This document shows positions 7,478 to 15,704 of a DNA stretch of 64,000 bases, piece after piece (position 1 is the first letter of the stretch; each line of letters begins with the position of its first letter). Made by a program: the position numbers and the translations under genes. The stretch lies in the NCBI GenBank assembly GCA_026126205.1, contig JAHCJP010000005.1:1-64000 (forward strand). Reading direction: 5' to 3'. This DNA is from Maricaulaceae bacterium (GTDB lineage Bacteria; Pseudomonadota; Alphaproteobacteria; Caulobacterales; Maricaulaceae). The notes beneath the pieces were generated by a model, which was not told where the DNA came from, ran no database searches, and saw only the letters and a program-made list of their open reading frames with translations.

Positions 7478-8511
7478 GCGCCCTGCACGATCTCGCCGCC
7501 CGCGCCCTGCGCCTGCTGCCGCCGGAGACGGCGCACAGCGCCAGCCTGGTCGGCCTCAGGCTCGGCCTCGGCCCGAAGCAGCGGGCGGCGGACGATCCGG
7601 TGCTGCGCACCCGGCTGGCCGGGCTGGACCTGCCCAATCCGGTGGGGCTCGCCGCCGGTTACGACAAGAACGCCGAGGCGCCGGACGCACTGCTGGCCAT
7701 GGGCTTCGGCTTCGTCGAATGCGGGGCGGTGACGCCGCGGCCGCAGGCCGGCAATCCTCGCCCGCGCCTGTTCCGGCTGACCGAAGACAAGGCGGTGATC
7801 AACCGCATGGGGTTCAACAACGCTGGTCTTGCGGCGTTCAAGGCGCGGCTTTCCGCCCGCGCCGGGCGGCCGGGCGTGGTGGGGGTCAATCTCGGCGCCA
7901 ACAAGGATTCGGACGACCGCGCGGCGGATTATGTGCAGGGGCTGTCCGGACTGGACGGCCTCGCCGGTTTCTTCACCGTCAACATCTCCTCGCCCAACAC
8001 GCCGGGCCTGCGCGCCCTGCAGGGCAAGGACGCGCTGGATGATCTGCTGGGCCGGGTGATGGCGGCGCGCGGCGCCGCCCCGGTGTTCCTGAAGGTGGCG
8101 CCGGACATCGGCGCGGCGGACGTGGCGGTGATCGCGGACGCCGTTAAGGCGCATGGCGTCGACGCGCTGATCGTCTCCAACACCACCATCGAGCGCCCGG
8201 CGAGTCTGAAAAGCCGTCATGCGGCGGAGGCCGGGGGCCTGTCCGGTCTGCCGCTGCTGGCGCGCTCCACAGCGCTGCTGAAGGAATTTCGCGCCGCGCT
8301 GGGGCCGGAGATTCCCTTGATCGGCGTCGGTGGCATCCAGTGCGCCAATTGCGTGATGGCGAAAATCCGCGCCGGGGCCAGCGCCGTGCAGCTTTACACC
8401 GCGCTGGTCTATCAGGGGCCGGGGCTGGTCGGGCGCATCAAGCGCGATCTGGCCGCGCGGCTGAAGGCGGAAGGCTTCAGCTCGGTTGCAGAGGCTGTGG
8501 GGACGGGCTAG
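7474..8511 (+). CDS. pyrD: quinone-dependent dihydroorotate dehydrogenase (class 2)
   Basis: A 345-aa membrane-associated FMN enzyme that oxidises dihydroorotate to orotate in pyrimidine synthesis and passes electrons to quinone. The N-terminal amphipathic helix LHDLAARALRLLPPE is the membrane-docking part. NPVGLAAGYDKNAE, NRMGFNN, the active-site Ser loop VNISSPNTPGLR and the phosphate-binding GVGGI follow in family order. The GTG start at 7474 overlaps the DUF952 stop. The 3' end overlaps the convergent MATE gene by 35 bp. Confidence 0.95.
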   Translation: MSALHDLAARALRLLPPETAHSASLVGLRLGLGPKQRAADDPVLRTRLAGLDLPNPVGLAAGYDKNAEAPDALLAMGFGFVECGAVTPRPQAGNPRPRLFRLTEDKAVINRMGFNNAGLAAFKARLSARAGRPGVVGVNLGANKDSDDRAADYVQGLSGLDGLAGFFTVNISSPNTPGLRALQGKDALDDLLGRVMAARGAAPVFLKVAPDIGAADVAVIADAVKAHGVDALIVSNTTIERPASLKSRHAAEAGGLSGLPLLARSTALLKEFRAALGPEIPLIGVGGIQCANCVMAKIRAGASAVQLYTALVYQGPGLVGRIKRDLAARLKAEGFSSVAEAVGTG

Positions 8512-9835
8512 GCGCCAGCCGCCGCTCCAGCGCCGGGTAATAGGCGGCCAGCGCCCCGGCGCGGCCGATATAGAACACCAGGAAGGCCAGCCACACCCCG
8601 TGATTGCCCAGCGGCGGGGAGAGCAGGAAATCCGCCGCCAGATAGACCAGCACCGCGGCGATGCCGGCGTTGCGCAGCATCGCGCCGCGCGTGGCGCCGA
8701 TGAACACGCCGTCCAGTATCCAGGCCGGGGCGCCGAGAATGGGCACCACGGCGCAATAGGGCAGGAAGGCGATGGCGGCCTCGCGCGCCTGCGGGTCGGA
8801 AATGATCGCCGTCAGCGCCGCCGGCCCGAACAGGATCGTCACCACGGCGAAAATCGCCCCGGCGGCCAGCGCCGGTTCCGCCGTCAGGCGCAGGGCGCGG
8901 CGCAGCGCCTCGCACGACTTGCGGCCGAAGGCGCGCCCGGCCTCGGCTTCCGCCACATAGGCGAAGGCGTCCAGCACGAAAGCCCACAGGGTGATCACCT
9001 GCAGCAGCACATGATTGCCGGCCAGCGCGAACGTGCCCTGCCGCGCTCCGGCGTTGACGAACCAGGTGAAGCCCAGGATCAGGCACCAGGTGCGGATCAT
9101 CAGGTTGAAATTGACGTCGAACAGGGCGCGCATGGCGTTCGCGTCCAGCAGCGCCCTGCGGTCTGAAACGCCTGCCTCCCAGCCGCCGCCCTGGCGGATG
9201 GCGTAAAGCACGAAGCCCAGCCCTGCGATCAGCGCCGTCCATTCGGCTATGGCGGTGGCGGCGCCGACGCCGCCCGGCCCCATGCCGAGGCCGAGAACGA
9301 ACCAGAAGTCGAGGCCGATATTCACGCCGCTGAACAGGGCGTGGATGGCCAGCGTCGCTTTGGTGCGTCCCATGCCGATCAGCCAGCCGGTCAGCGCGAA
9401 CACGCCGAAGGCCGCCGGCGCGCCCCAGGCGCGGGCGCTGAAATAGGCTTCGCCCTTGTCGTTCACCGCCGCCTCGCCCTGCAGGATGGCGAAACCGCCG
9501 GCGGCGATCACATCGCGCAGGGCGAACACCAGCAGGCCCAGGATCGCGGCCAGCGCCACGGCGCGGATCAGCACCCGCTGCAGCTCAACCCGGTCTTCGG
9601 CGCCGTCGGCCTGCGCCGCCAGGCCGGTGGTGCCCATGCGCAGGAAGTAGAACGACCAGTAGAAAATGTTGAAGATCGCCGCGCCCAGCGCCACCCCGCC
9701 CAGATCCGAGGCATCGCCCGCCACGCCAAGCACGAAGGTGTCGGTCACCCCGGCCAGCGGCACGGTGGCGTTGGCGAACACCAGCGGCCAGGCGCGGTTC
9801 AGAACGTCCATGCGGGTGAGGGCGGGGCGGGTCAT
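8477..9835 (-). CDS. MATE-family efflux transporter (DinF-like)
   Basis: A 452-aa polytopic protein with about 12 membrane segments in two repeated halves. It has the MATE N-terminus (NRAWPLVFANATVPLAGVTDTFVLG) and an internal ALTGWLIGMGRTK loop. MATE/DinF proteins export cationic drugs or metabolites using Na+ or H+ gradients, but the substrate cannot be read from sequence. The ATG at 9835 is followed by another at residue 9 that aligns better with some homologues. It converges on pyrD. Confidence 0.9.
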   Translation of the reverse strand: MTRPALTRMDVLNRAWPLVFANATVPLAGVTDTFVLGVAGDASDLGGVALGAAIFNIFYWSFYFLRMGTTGLAAQADGAEDRVELQRVLIRAVALAAILGLLVFALRDVIAAGGFAILQGEAAVNDKGEAYFSARAWGAPAAFGVFALTGWLIGMGRTKATLAIHALFSGVNIGLDFWFVLGLGMGPGGVGAATAIAEWTALIAGLGFVLYAIRQGGGWEAGVSDRRALLDANAMRALFDVNFNLMIRTWCLILGFTWFVNAGARQGTFALAGNHVLLQVITLWAFVLDAFAYVAEAEAGRAFGRKSCEALRRALRLTAEPALAAGAIFAVVTILFGPAALTAIISDPQAREAAIAFLPYCAVVPILGAPAWILDGVFIGATRGAMLRNAGIAAVLVYLAADFLLSPPLGNHGVWLAFLVFYIGRAGALAAYYPALERRLAPSPSPQPLQPS

Positions 9836-9965
9836 CGCGCGCGCTTAGACCGGCGCGGCGAGGGCGGCAAGCCGGGGATGATGAAACCTTGGAAAGTTTT
9901 GCACCCGGACGGGCAGCGGCGCGCATCTGTTAACGAAGCCTATTGGCAACAGGAGCCCTTCCGCC

Positions 9966-10700
9966 ATGAAACCGCTGCCGCTTCGCGCGTCATTGCCCTT
10001 CTACATCCTTCCCGCAGCCCTGATGGCGCTGATGGTTTATTGGGCCGTGCCGGCGCTGGACGCCGCCGGCTTTCCGCTGTTCTGGGCCTTCATGCTGTGT
10101 TTTGGCGGCGGTCTCGGCCTGTTGGGCCTGGCCGCCATCATTTTCGCCGCATTTGACCGCGCACCGGGGCAAAACCTTGTGCAGCGGTTATGGCTGGCGC
10201 CGCTGCGGTTGCCGGACATTGCCGTTGGTGTGGCCGCCGGGCTCGCCGGGCTGTGGGCGTATATGGAGCTGCAGTTCCTGTTCCCGCTGATGATAGAGCT
10301 GATGCCTTGGCCGGGGCCGGAATGGCTGTATCGATTCCGCGGCGAGGGAACCATGCTCGACGTGCCGCTGCCTGGCGCGTGGTGGGTGCTTGCCGTCTAT
10401 GCCGTTTTCTTTCTGGCTAATGTCGTGGGCGAAGAGCTGTGGTGGCGGGGTTATCTGCTGCCGCGCCAGCAGGCGGCTCTGGGGCGCTGGGCATGGCTGC
10501 CGCACGGCGTGCTGTGGTGCGGCTTCCATGTCTTTTTCTTCTGGGATCTGGTCGCGCTGCTGCCGATCGCGCTCATGCTGTCTTTCGTCGCGCAATGGCG
10601 GCGCAGCGTCTGGACCGGAATCGCCGCCCACGGCGTTCTTAACTGCATGGCTTTCGGGTTCCTGTGGAGCGCGATCAGCTCCGCCCCAGCCGGCGGCTGA
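9966..10700 (+). CDS. CPBP-family intramembrane metalloprotease
   Basis: A 244-aa membrane protein with about seven hydrophobic segments. The CPBP/Abi signature is intact: motif 1 EELWWRGYLLP with paired Glu156-Glu157, motif 2 HGVLWCGFHVFFFWD with the metal-binding His, and motif 3 HGVLNC near the C-terminus. The family includes CAAX prenyl proteases and bacterial MroQ-type enzymes. The substrate is unknown. AGGAG lies 10 nt before the ATG. The end overlaps the convergent response-regulator gene by 26 bp. Confidence 0.85.
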   Translation: MKPLPLRASLPFYILPAALMALMVYWAVPALDAAGFPLFWAFMLCFGGGLGLLGLAAIIFAAFDRAPGQNLVQRLWLAPLRLPDIAVGVAAGLAGLWAYMELQFLFPLMIELMPWPGPEWLYRFRGEGTMLDVPLPGAWWVLAVYAVFFLANVVGEELWWRGYLLPRQQAALGRWAWLPHGVLWCGFHVFFFWDLVALLPIALMLSFVAQWRRSVWTGIAAHGVLNCMAFGFLWSAISSAPAGG

Positions 10701-11496
10701 CCACAGCCTCAAGCCCGCTGACCACGGCGGCGCGGGCGTGGTCGCCTTCCTTGTTCGCGGCCGCGATCTGGCTCAGCGCCGCGCGATGCATTTCGATCAC
10801 TTCGGTCTCGGACGGACCGAGACGGGTCAGTGCCTGCAGATAGCGGTGCAGCGAGGCCGAGACGCGCGCCACCAGCGGACAGCGGTCCAGCGCCGCCTCG
10901 GCGGCCAGCATTTTTGCGGCATGGCGCTGGGCGGTTAGCGGGTCCTGACCCGCCACCTCGGGGTTCGACCAGGTTTTCAGCTTTTCGGCATAGTCGCGGC
11001 CGCGGCGGCGGCGGTCCGGCCCGGCGAAGCCGGGCGCGGTGATGAAACGGCGCGGCTTGGCCGCCGACCCGGCGGTGCGCAGAAGCACTTTCAGCGAGAC
11101 AGGTTTCAGCAGGTATTCGCTGATGCCCGCGTCGCGTGCAGCCAGCAGATCCGCCCGGCGGTTGCGGGCTGACATCAAGACGAAGGGCGTTGTGCGAACG
11201 GCGGAGTCGTCATGCCGGCGTGCGGCGCGGATGAAATCCAGCCCTTCCTCGTCGCCCTCCGCCTGTGACCAGTCGACCAGCACCAGGCCGGGCTTGACGG
11301 TGTCGAGCAGGTCGAACGCCTGGCCAGGGGAGTCGACCGCGATCACCGTGGAGGCGCCGTGATCCTTCAGTCCGCTGGCGATCAGCCGCCGCAGAAGGGC
11401 GCCCGGCTCGACGACGATCGCCGGTTTGCCGCGCCAGTCGGCGCGGTCGAACTCCGTCTGATCGACGAAGGCGATGGCGGAAGCTGATGACGGCAC
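10675..11496 (-). CDS. response-regulator receiver protein with C-terminal extension
   Basis: A 273-aa cytosolic protein. The receiver domain (about residues 25-145) has the phospho-acceptor Asp75 in LVLVDWS, a conserved SARN after beta-4 and Lys133 in YLLKPVS. The C-terminal 120 residues are helical and carry no recognisable DNA-binding or enzymatic domain, so it probably acts by protein contact. No histidine kinase is adjacent. The GTG start at 11496 is preceded by a hairpin that can mask the SD, and a CtrA-like box lies ~75 bp upstream. Confidence 0.8.
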   Translation of the reverse strand: MPSSASAIAFVDQTEFDRADWRGKPAIVVEPGALLRRLIASGLKDHGASTVIAVDSPGQAFDLLDTVKPGLVLVDWSQAEGDEEGLDFIRAARRHDDSAVRTTPFVLMSARNRRADLLAARDAGISEYLLKPVSLKVLLRTAGSAAKPRRFITAPGFAGPDRRRRGRDYAEKLKTWSNPEVAGQDPLTAQRHAAKMLAAEAALDRCPLVARVSASLHRYLQALTRLGPSETEVIEMHRAALSQIAAANKEGDHARAAVVSGLEAVVSRRLGRS

Positions 11497-11504
11497 AACG
11501 CATA

Positions 11505-11518
11505 CCCCGAGAACGGGG
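11505..11518 (-). promoter_or_regulatory. hairpin sequestering the SD of the response-regulator gene
   Basis: On the - strand CCCCG-TTCT-CGGGG forms a perfect 5-bp stem ending 8 nt before the GTG start. The GGGG arm is the only SD-like sequence. This is a possible translational control hairpin. Read on the + strand it looks like a terminator, but no + gene ends here. Confidence 0.4.
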
Positions 11519-11567
11519 TTTTATAGGTCAGCGAGGCGGAAAAAGCCCGTCAAAACTGGGGTCAGGG

Positions 11568-11588
11568 TTAACCGCTGGTTATGTTAAC
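11568..11588 (-). promoter_or_regulatory. CtrA-like box cluster
   Basis: TTAA (11568-11571), a 7-nt gap, TTAT (11579-11582), then GTTAAC (11583-11588). This is close to the CtrA consensus TTAA-N7-TTAA. It lies upstream of the response-regulator gene. Based on motif resemblance only. Confidence 0.3.
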
Positions 11589-11594
11589 GGTCTG

Positions 11595-11924
11595 TTACGG
11601 CTTGGGTTTTCTCGCCGAAGAGATCAGCCGCACAGCAATCCAGATCGGGATCACGATAATCGCGCCAAGGAAGAAATAGTCCACGGCCCAGGAAAACAGG
11701 TCGCCGGCGATACGAAAGAACTCCGTCCACGCTTCGCGGATGGCGCCGAAAAAATCCACCCACAGCCGCCGCGGGTCGATCCGGAAAGCGGCCAGCACCA
11801 GCCCTGCGATCACACACAGGAAGAACAGGCGCACCAGGTCGCCCGGCGTGACCCGCGTCAGGCGGGCCAGAAAGCCGCGTTGTTGCGGCGGGGCCGAGGG
11901 TTCGGGGGCGGTGTTTCGGCTCAT
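11595..11924 (-). CDS. small two-TM membrane protein (DUF6460-like)
   Basis: A 109-aa protein with two hydrophobic segments, LVRLFFLCVIAGLVLAAF (about 31-48) and AVDYFFLGAIIVIPIWIAV (about 79-97), and a basic C-terminus. It resembles the alphaproteobacterial DUF6460 family, but I am not certain of the name. Its ATG overlaps the stop of the MscS gene by 4 nt, so the pair is co-translated. A role beside the mechanosensitive channel is inferred from this coupling only. Confidence 0.6.
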   Translation of the reverse strand: MSRNTAPEPSAPPQQRGFLARLTRVTPGDLVRLFFLCVIAGLVLAAFRIDPRRLWVDFFGAIREAWTEFFRIAGDLFSWAVDYFFLGAIIVIPIWIAVRLISSARKPKP

Positions 11925-12817
11925 GCTTTAGATGCTCCGCTGCGATTGCGGCGGGATGAGGGCTTTTTCGCCGCCGGTTTCGCGGGCGCGGGCCGGGGCT
12001 GGACCATGACGCGGTGCGGGAAGGGGATGGAGATGCCGTTGTCGTCAAAGGTCTTCTTGAACCGGCGCATGTGGTCGAAGAACACTGGCCAGAAATTCTC
12101 CAGCTTCACCCAGCCGCGCGCGACGATGTTAATCGAGGAGTCGCCATAGGACATCACCTCGGCGAACACTGGCGGATCGGCGAGAATGCGCTCATCGGCC
12201 TCAAGCTGGGCGCGGATCACGGAAATGGCGTGCTCAATGTCGTCATCGTAAGAGATGCCGAGATTCCACTCCACGCGCCGGTTGGGGTTGGAGCTGAAAT
12301 TGGTGATCACCTTGCCCCAGGACTGGCCGTTGGGGATGATCACCCGCTTGTTGTCGGGCGTGGTCAGGATGGTGGTGAACAGGTTGATGTCGCGCACCGT
12401 GCCCATCACGCCGGCGATGTCGACGAAATCGTCCAGCTTGTAGGGCCGGAAGAACACGATCATCACCCCGGCGGCGACGTTCGACAGCGTGCCCTGCAGC
12501 GCCAGGCCGACGGCGAAGGCGGCGGCGCCCAGCGCGGCCACCAGCGAAGTGGTCTGCACGCCGAAGCGGTTCAGCACCGCGATGAACACCACCACCAAAA
12601 TCGCGTAGCGCACGGTGGAGGCGAAGAAGATCGCCAGCGTACGGTCGATATTGGGGTGCTTCTCGGTTGAACGGCGGACGGCGCGGCTGATGACGCCGGA
12701 GATCAGATAGCCCGCGATAAGGATCGCCGCGGCCATCGCCACGTTCAGCATCCCGGTCACGCCGATCTCGACCAACTGCGCGCGCAGGTCGTCGCTCAGA
12801 AACTCTTCGAAATTCAT
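11921..12817 (-). CDS. MscS-family mechanosensitive channel
   Basis: A 298-aa inner-membrane channel. Three N-terminal TM helices end in the Gly/Ala-rich pore helix (AALGAAAFAVGLALQGTLSNVAAG, about residues 93-116). The beta domain with PYKLDDFVDIAGVMGTVRDI and the C-terminal alpha/beta cage follow. This is the compact MscS layout that releases osmolytes on hypo-osmotic shock. The C-terminal tail is Lys/Arg/Pro-rich (PAKPAAKKPSSRRNRS). Co-translated with the small membrane protein downstream. Confidence 0.92.
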   Translation of the reverse strand: MNFEEFLSDDLRAQLVEIGVTGMLNVAMAAAILIAGYLISGVISRAVRRSTEKHPNIDRTLAIFFASTVRYAILVVVFIAVLNRFGVQTTSLVAALGAAAFAVGLALQGTLSNVAAGVMIVFFRPYKLDDFVDIAGVMGTVRDINLFTTILTTPDNKRVIIPNGQSWGKVITNFSSNPNRRVEWNLGISYDDDIEHAISVIRAQLEADERILADPPVFAEVMSYGDSSINIVARGWVKLENFWPVFFDHMRRFKKTFDDNGISIPFPHRVMVQPRPAPAKPAAKKPSSRRNRSGASKA

Positions 12818-12891
12818 GTCATGGTTCCCGGAAGCTCTGCCTTCACGGGCGCTCTAGCATCAATCGCGCGATTCCGCGACCGGCGAGAGTC

Positions 12892-13851
12892 CTATCGTAC
12901 GGCGGTGGTCGTGGTCACCGTCGTGACCGCTATCACGGCCGCAAAGGCTGCGGCCTGGGCGGCCATGACGGCGGCGAGATCACGCGCCGCGCCTTCCGGC
13001 GCGCCATCACCCGTCGTCTCCAGCGCCAGCCGCACGGTCAGCCGGCCGGCCGAGAGTCCGTCTGCGCGGGGCCGCAACCCTCGTATGAAGTCATGGGCGG
13101 CGACCAGCGCATCCGCCGCGGTGGAGCCGTCGTCATGGCAGGCGGCCAGCAGCGCAAGGCCCTCCTGTCCGGCGGCGCTCGCCAGTCCCTTGCGGCTGCG
13201 CACGCCTACGCCCAGCGCGGTCCAGGCGCGTACGAACCGGTCCGGATCCGGGCCGGCCAGCGCCACGTCGAACACCGCCGTTCGCGCGGCCCGGCCCGTC
13301 ACGCTCGCCGCGCGCATCGCCGCCCCGGCCCGCGACAGGCGGTCAGTGGTGCTGTCAGGCGTCTCACCGGCGGCGGCCATGGCGGCGGCGAAAGCTTCCT
13401 CCCGCACCTGCTCACGCCGCCACCAGGGCGCGGCGATGGCTTCAAGAATATCGAAGAACATGCCGGCGTTGTCCGGTCCGCCGCCGGCGGCGGCAAGGCT
13501 CAACGCTGCGCAGGCGCCGCCATTGCTCAGACTGCGTCCGCCGCGGCGGCGGCGCGTCTCGGCCAGCGCCTGCCGGGTTGACAGGAAAGCCTCCGCGCCC
13601 TGGCCGGAGGCGACAAGAGCCGCCGCGAAGGTCAGGCGCAGGCCGCGCGACGATGGCTGCCTCCAGGACGACAGTGCGGCGTCCAGCGCCTCACGTTCGC
13701 GCAGGCAGCGCGTTGCGAACGCCTGCGGCGTGTCCGGCGCGCGCAGGCCGGCGGCGGCGGCGAAACGCGCGGCGGCGCGCCCGCCGGTTCCGGCATGGGT
13801 CACCAGCGCCGCCTCCAGCGCCTGGAATCTTTCAAAAAGGGCTTCGGTCAT
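12892..13851 (-). CDS. hypothetical alanine-rich protein, 319 aa
   Basis: I do not recognise this protein. It starts MTEALFERFQALEAALV, is helical and Ala/Arg-rich, and has no signal peptide. The C-terminal ~25 residues are a hydrophobic Ala/Val/Thr stretch (AAVIAVTTVTTTTAVR) that could be a tail anchor. ATG 13851 follows a GAGGG SD. An open frame extends upstream to 14073, but that part overlaps the neighbouring gene. It could be a very diverged repeat protein. Confidence 0.6.
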   Translation of the reverse strand: MTEALFERFQALEAALVTHAGTGGRAAARFAAAAGLRAPDTPQAFATRCLREREALDAALSSWRQPSSRGLRLTFAAALVASGQGAEAFLSTRQALAETRRRRGGRSLSNGGACAALSLAAAGGGPDNAGMFFDILEAIAAPWWRREQVREEAFAAAMAAAGETPDSTTDRLSRAGAAMRAASVTGRAARTAVFDVALAGPDPDRFVRAWTALGVGVRSRKGLASAAGQEGLALLAACHDDGSTAADALVAAHDFIRGLRPRADGLSAGRLTVRLALETTGDGAPEGAARDLAAVMAAQAAAFAAVIAVTTVTTTTAVR

Positions 13852-13972
13852 GTTGCGTCCCTCGCAAAACCACAGGCCGGCAAGCCCCCAGCCAGCGGCA
13901 GCGAACATGGCGAAAACGGCGGTCTTTGGGCAGAGGGAACGGAATCGGTCCCGTCCCGCACGCTGGCTGGGT

Positions 13973-14773
13973 TCAGCGGCGGCCGAACACCGCCGCTGCG
14001 CCCCAGCCGGCCAGCAGCGCCATGATGACGGCGGCGAGGCCGTAGAGCCGCGGCCGCTGATGCGCCCATTCATAGATCGCCTGCTCCAGCCCCGCCTTGC
14101 GGACGGTCAGAGCGGTGGACCGCGCCGCCGCAGGCGCGCCGCCGCGGAACAGGTAGACCTCCACGGTGTAGACACCCACGGGTGTCGCGGCCGGCAGTTT
14201 TACCAGCGCGCGGAACAGGCCGCCCTCCAACACCTCGACCCCTCCCGGGGTCTCGGCGAATACGCCTTCGCGCAGCCTCGTGCGGGCGATGGCGCCGCGG
14301 TATTCGGCGATCTCCTCGCCGATCTCGCTGACCACCACCTCGGCGCCGAACCGGGTTTCTATGCGTTCGGTGTCCGGCGCCGACAGGCGCAGATTGTCCA
14401 GTCCGATGCCGCTGCGGCGCAGGGCTGTGAATGTGCCCACCTCGCGCAACGGCCGGGTGGCCGCGACAGCGTAATAGTCCGGCACGTCCTCGAAGCGCAC
14501 GGGCGCGCTGTTCACCCATATGCCGAAACGGCGCTGCTTGCGCATAACGCGCAGATCGCTCAGCGGGCCGCGCACCACCACGATGATGTCGTCGTCCTCG
14601 CGCAGGCCGCGCGCCGCGCCGTAGAGGATCAGATCGGCGCCGGTGAAATCCGAACGGATCTCGACCACCTCGCGCGTCAGGGCGGCGACGATGGTCGGCT
14701 CGTCCTCGGGCGGCGCCGTTGGCTGCGCGGCGGCCAGCGCCGCGACGAGAAGGATCAGCGCCGCGCCGGTCAA
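13973..14773 (-). CDS. TIGR02186-like membrane-anchored protein, TauE partner
   Basis: A 266-aa protein with an N-terminal signal/anchor (LTGAALILLVAALAAAQ), an extracytoplasmic beta-rich domain, and a C-terminal TM helix (LYGLAAVIMALLAGWGAAAVF). It matches the TIGR02186 family, which is almost always encoded beside a TauE/SafE transporter. A TTG start at 14773 overlaps the TauE stop (cat-TGA / TTG) with GGGAGC upstream. This coupling decides the start. Function is unknown; a periplasmic partner of the sulfite/sulfonate exporter is inferred from context. Confidence 0.75.
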   Translation of the reverse strand: MTGAALILLVAALAAAQPTAPPEDEPTIVAALTREVVEIRSDFTGADLILYGAARGLREDDDIIVVVRGPLSDLRVMRKQRRFGIWVNSAPVRFEDVPDYYAVAATRPLREVGTFTALRRSGIGLDNLRLSAPDTERIETRFGAEVVVSEIGEEIAEYRGAIARTRLREGVFAETPGGVEVLEGGLFRALVKLPAATPVGVYTVEVYLFRGGAPAAARSTALTVRKAGLEQAIYEWAHQRPRLYGLAAVIMALLAGWGAAAVFGRR

Positions 14774-15699
14774 TGCCTTGCTCCCAGCGCCGGCATGATC
14801 GCGAACAGGTCTTCCGGTTGCGCCACCAGGTCCCACGCCATCTTGGCGCAGACCGCCAGCACCATCAGCGCCAGCAGGATGCGCAGCTCCTCGGCCTTCA
14901 CATGCCGTCCGGCGCGCGCGCCGAACTGGGCGCCGATCACCCCTCCGACAATGAGCGAGAGGGCCAGCACCACGTCAACGGTCTGGTTCTGGCTGGCCTG
15001 AAGGAAGGTGGTCAGCGAAGTGACAAACAATATCTGGAATAACGAGGTTCCGACGACGACATTAGTCGGCATTCGCAGCAGATATATCATGGCTGGAACC
15101 ATGATGAATCCGCCGCCCACGCCCATGATCGCCGCCAGAACGCCGACAAAAAAGCCGATGGCGATAGGCGGCAGAACGCTGAGGTAAAGGCCCGAGGCCG
15201 CAAAGCGGGTTTTCAGGGGCAGGGCGTCGATCCAGCCGCGCTTGCGGCGCGGCGGGCGCGCGCTGGTCCCTGTCTGCCGCCGCCGTGTCACGGCGCGCAG
15301 GCTTTCGGCCAGCATCAGCGCCCCGATAGCGCCCAGAAGGCTGACATAACTGAGGGAAATGATCAGATCGATCTGACCCATGCCGCGGAGCAGAGAAAAG
15401 ATCTGCACCCCGGTCACAGATCCCGCCACACCGCCCGCCAGAAGATACAGGCCCATCTTCACGTCCAGCGACCGGCGCCGCCAGTGCGCCAGCGCGCCGG
15501 AAGCCGACGAGGCGACGATCTGGTTGGCCTCGGTCGACACCGCCACAGCCGGGGGCACACCAATGAAGATCAGCAGCGGTGTCATCAGGAAGCCGCCGCC
15601 AACACCGAACATGCCGGACAGGAATCCCACGCCGGCGCCGAGACCCAGCAACAACAGCAGACTGACCGAAAGTTCGGCGATGGGCAGGTAGACAGTCAC
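14770..15699 (-). CDS. TauE/SafE-family sulfite/anion exporter
   Basis: A 309-aa inner-membrane protein with 7-8 TM segments in two repeats. Both repeats carry the family glycine motif (GVGFLSGMFGVGGGFLMTPLL near residue 25 and FFVGVLAAIMGVGGGFIMVP near residue 190). Members export sulfite or organosulfonates. The substrate here is not determinable. It lies just after (6 bp) the PodJ-like gene on the same strand, and is translationally coupled to the TIGR02186-like protein. Confidence 0.9.
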   Translation of the reverse strand: MTVYLPIAELSVSLLLLLGLGAGVGFLSGMFGVGGGFLMTPLLIFIGVPPAVAVSTEANQIVASSASGALAHWRRRSLDVKMGLYLLAGGVAGSVTGVQIFSLLRGMGQIDLIISLSYVSLLGAIGALMLAESLRAVTRRRQTGTSARPPRRKRGWIDALPLKTRFAASGLYLSVLPPIAIGFFVGVLAAIMGVGGGFIMVPAMIYLLRMPTNVVVGTSLFQILFVTSLTTFLQASQNQTVDVVLALSLIVGGVIGAQFGARAGRHVKAEELRILLALMVLAVCAKMAWDLVAQPEDLFAIMPALGARH

Positions 15700-15704
15700 C
15701 GGCG

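Noticed and set aside
12821..15001. Long open frame (726 codons) on the + strand
   Set aside because: It runs antisense through three - strand genes, one a recognisable TIGR02186-like protein and one TauE. High GC makes such antisense frames common, and its sequence is Arg/Ala/Ser-rich noise.
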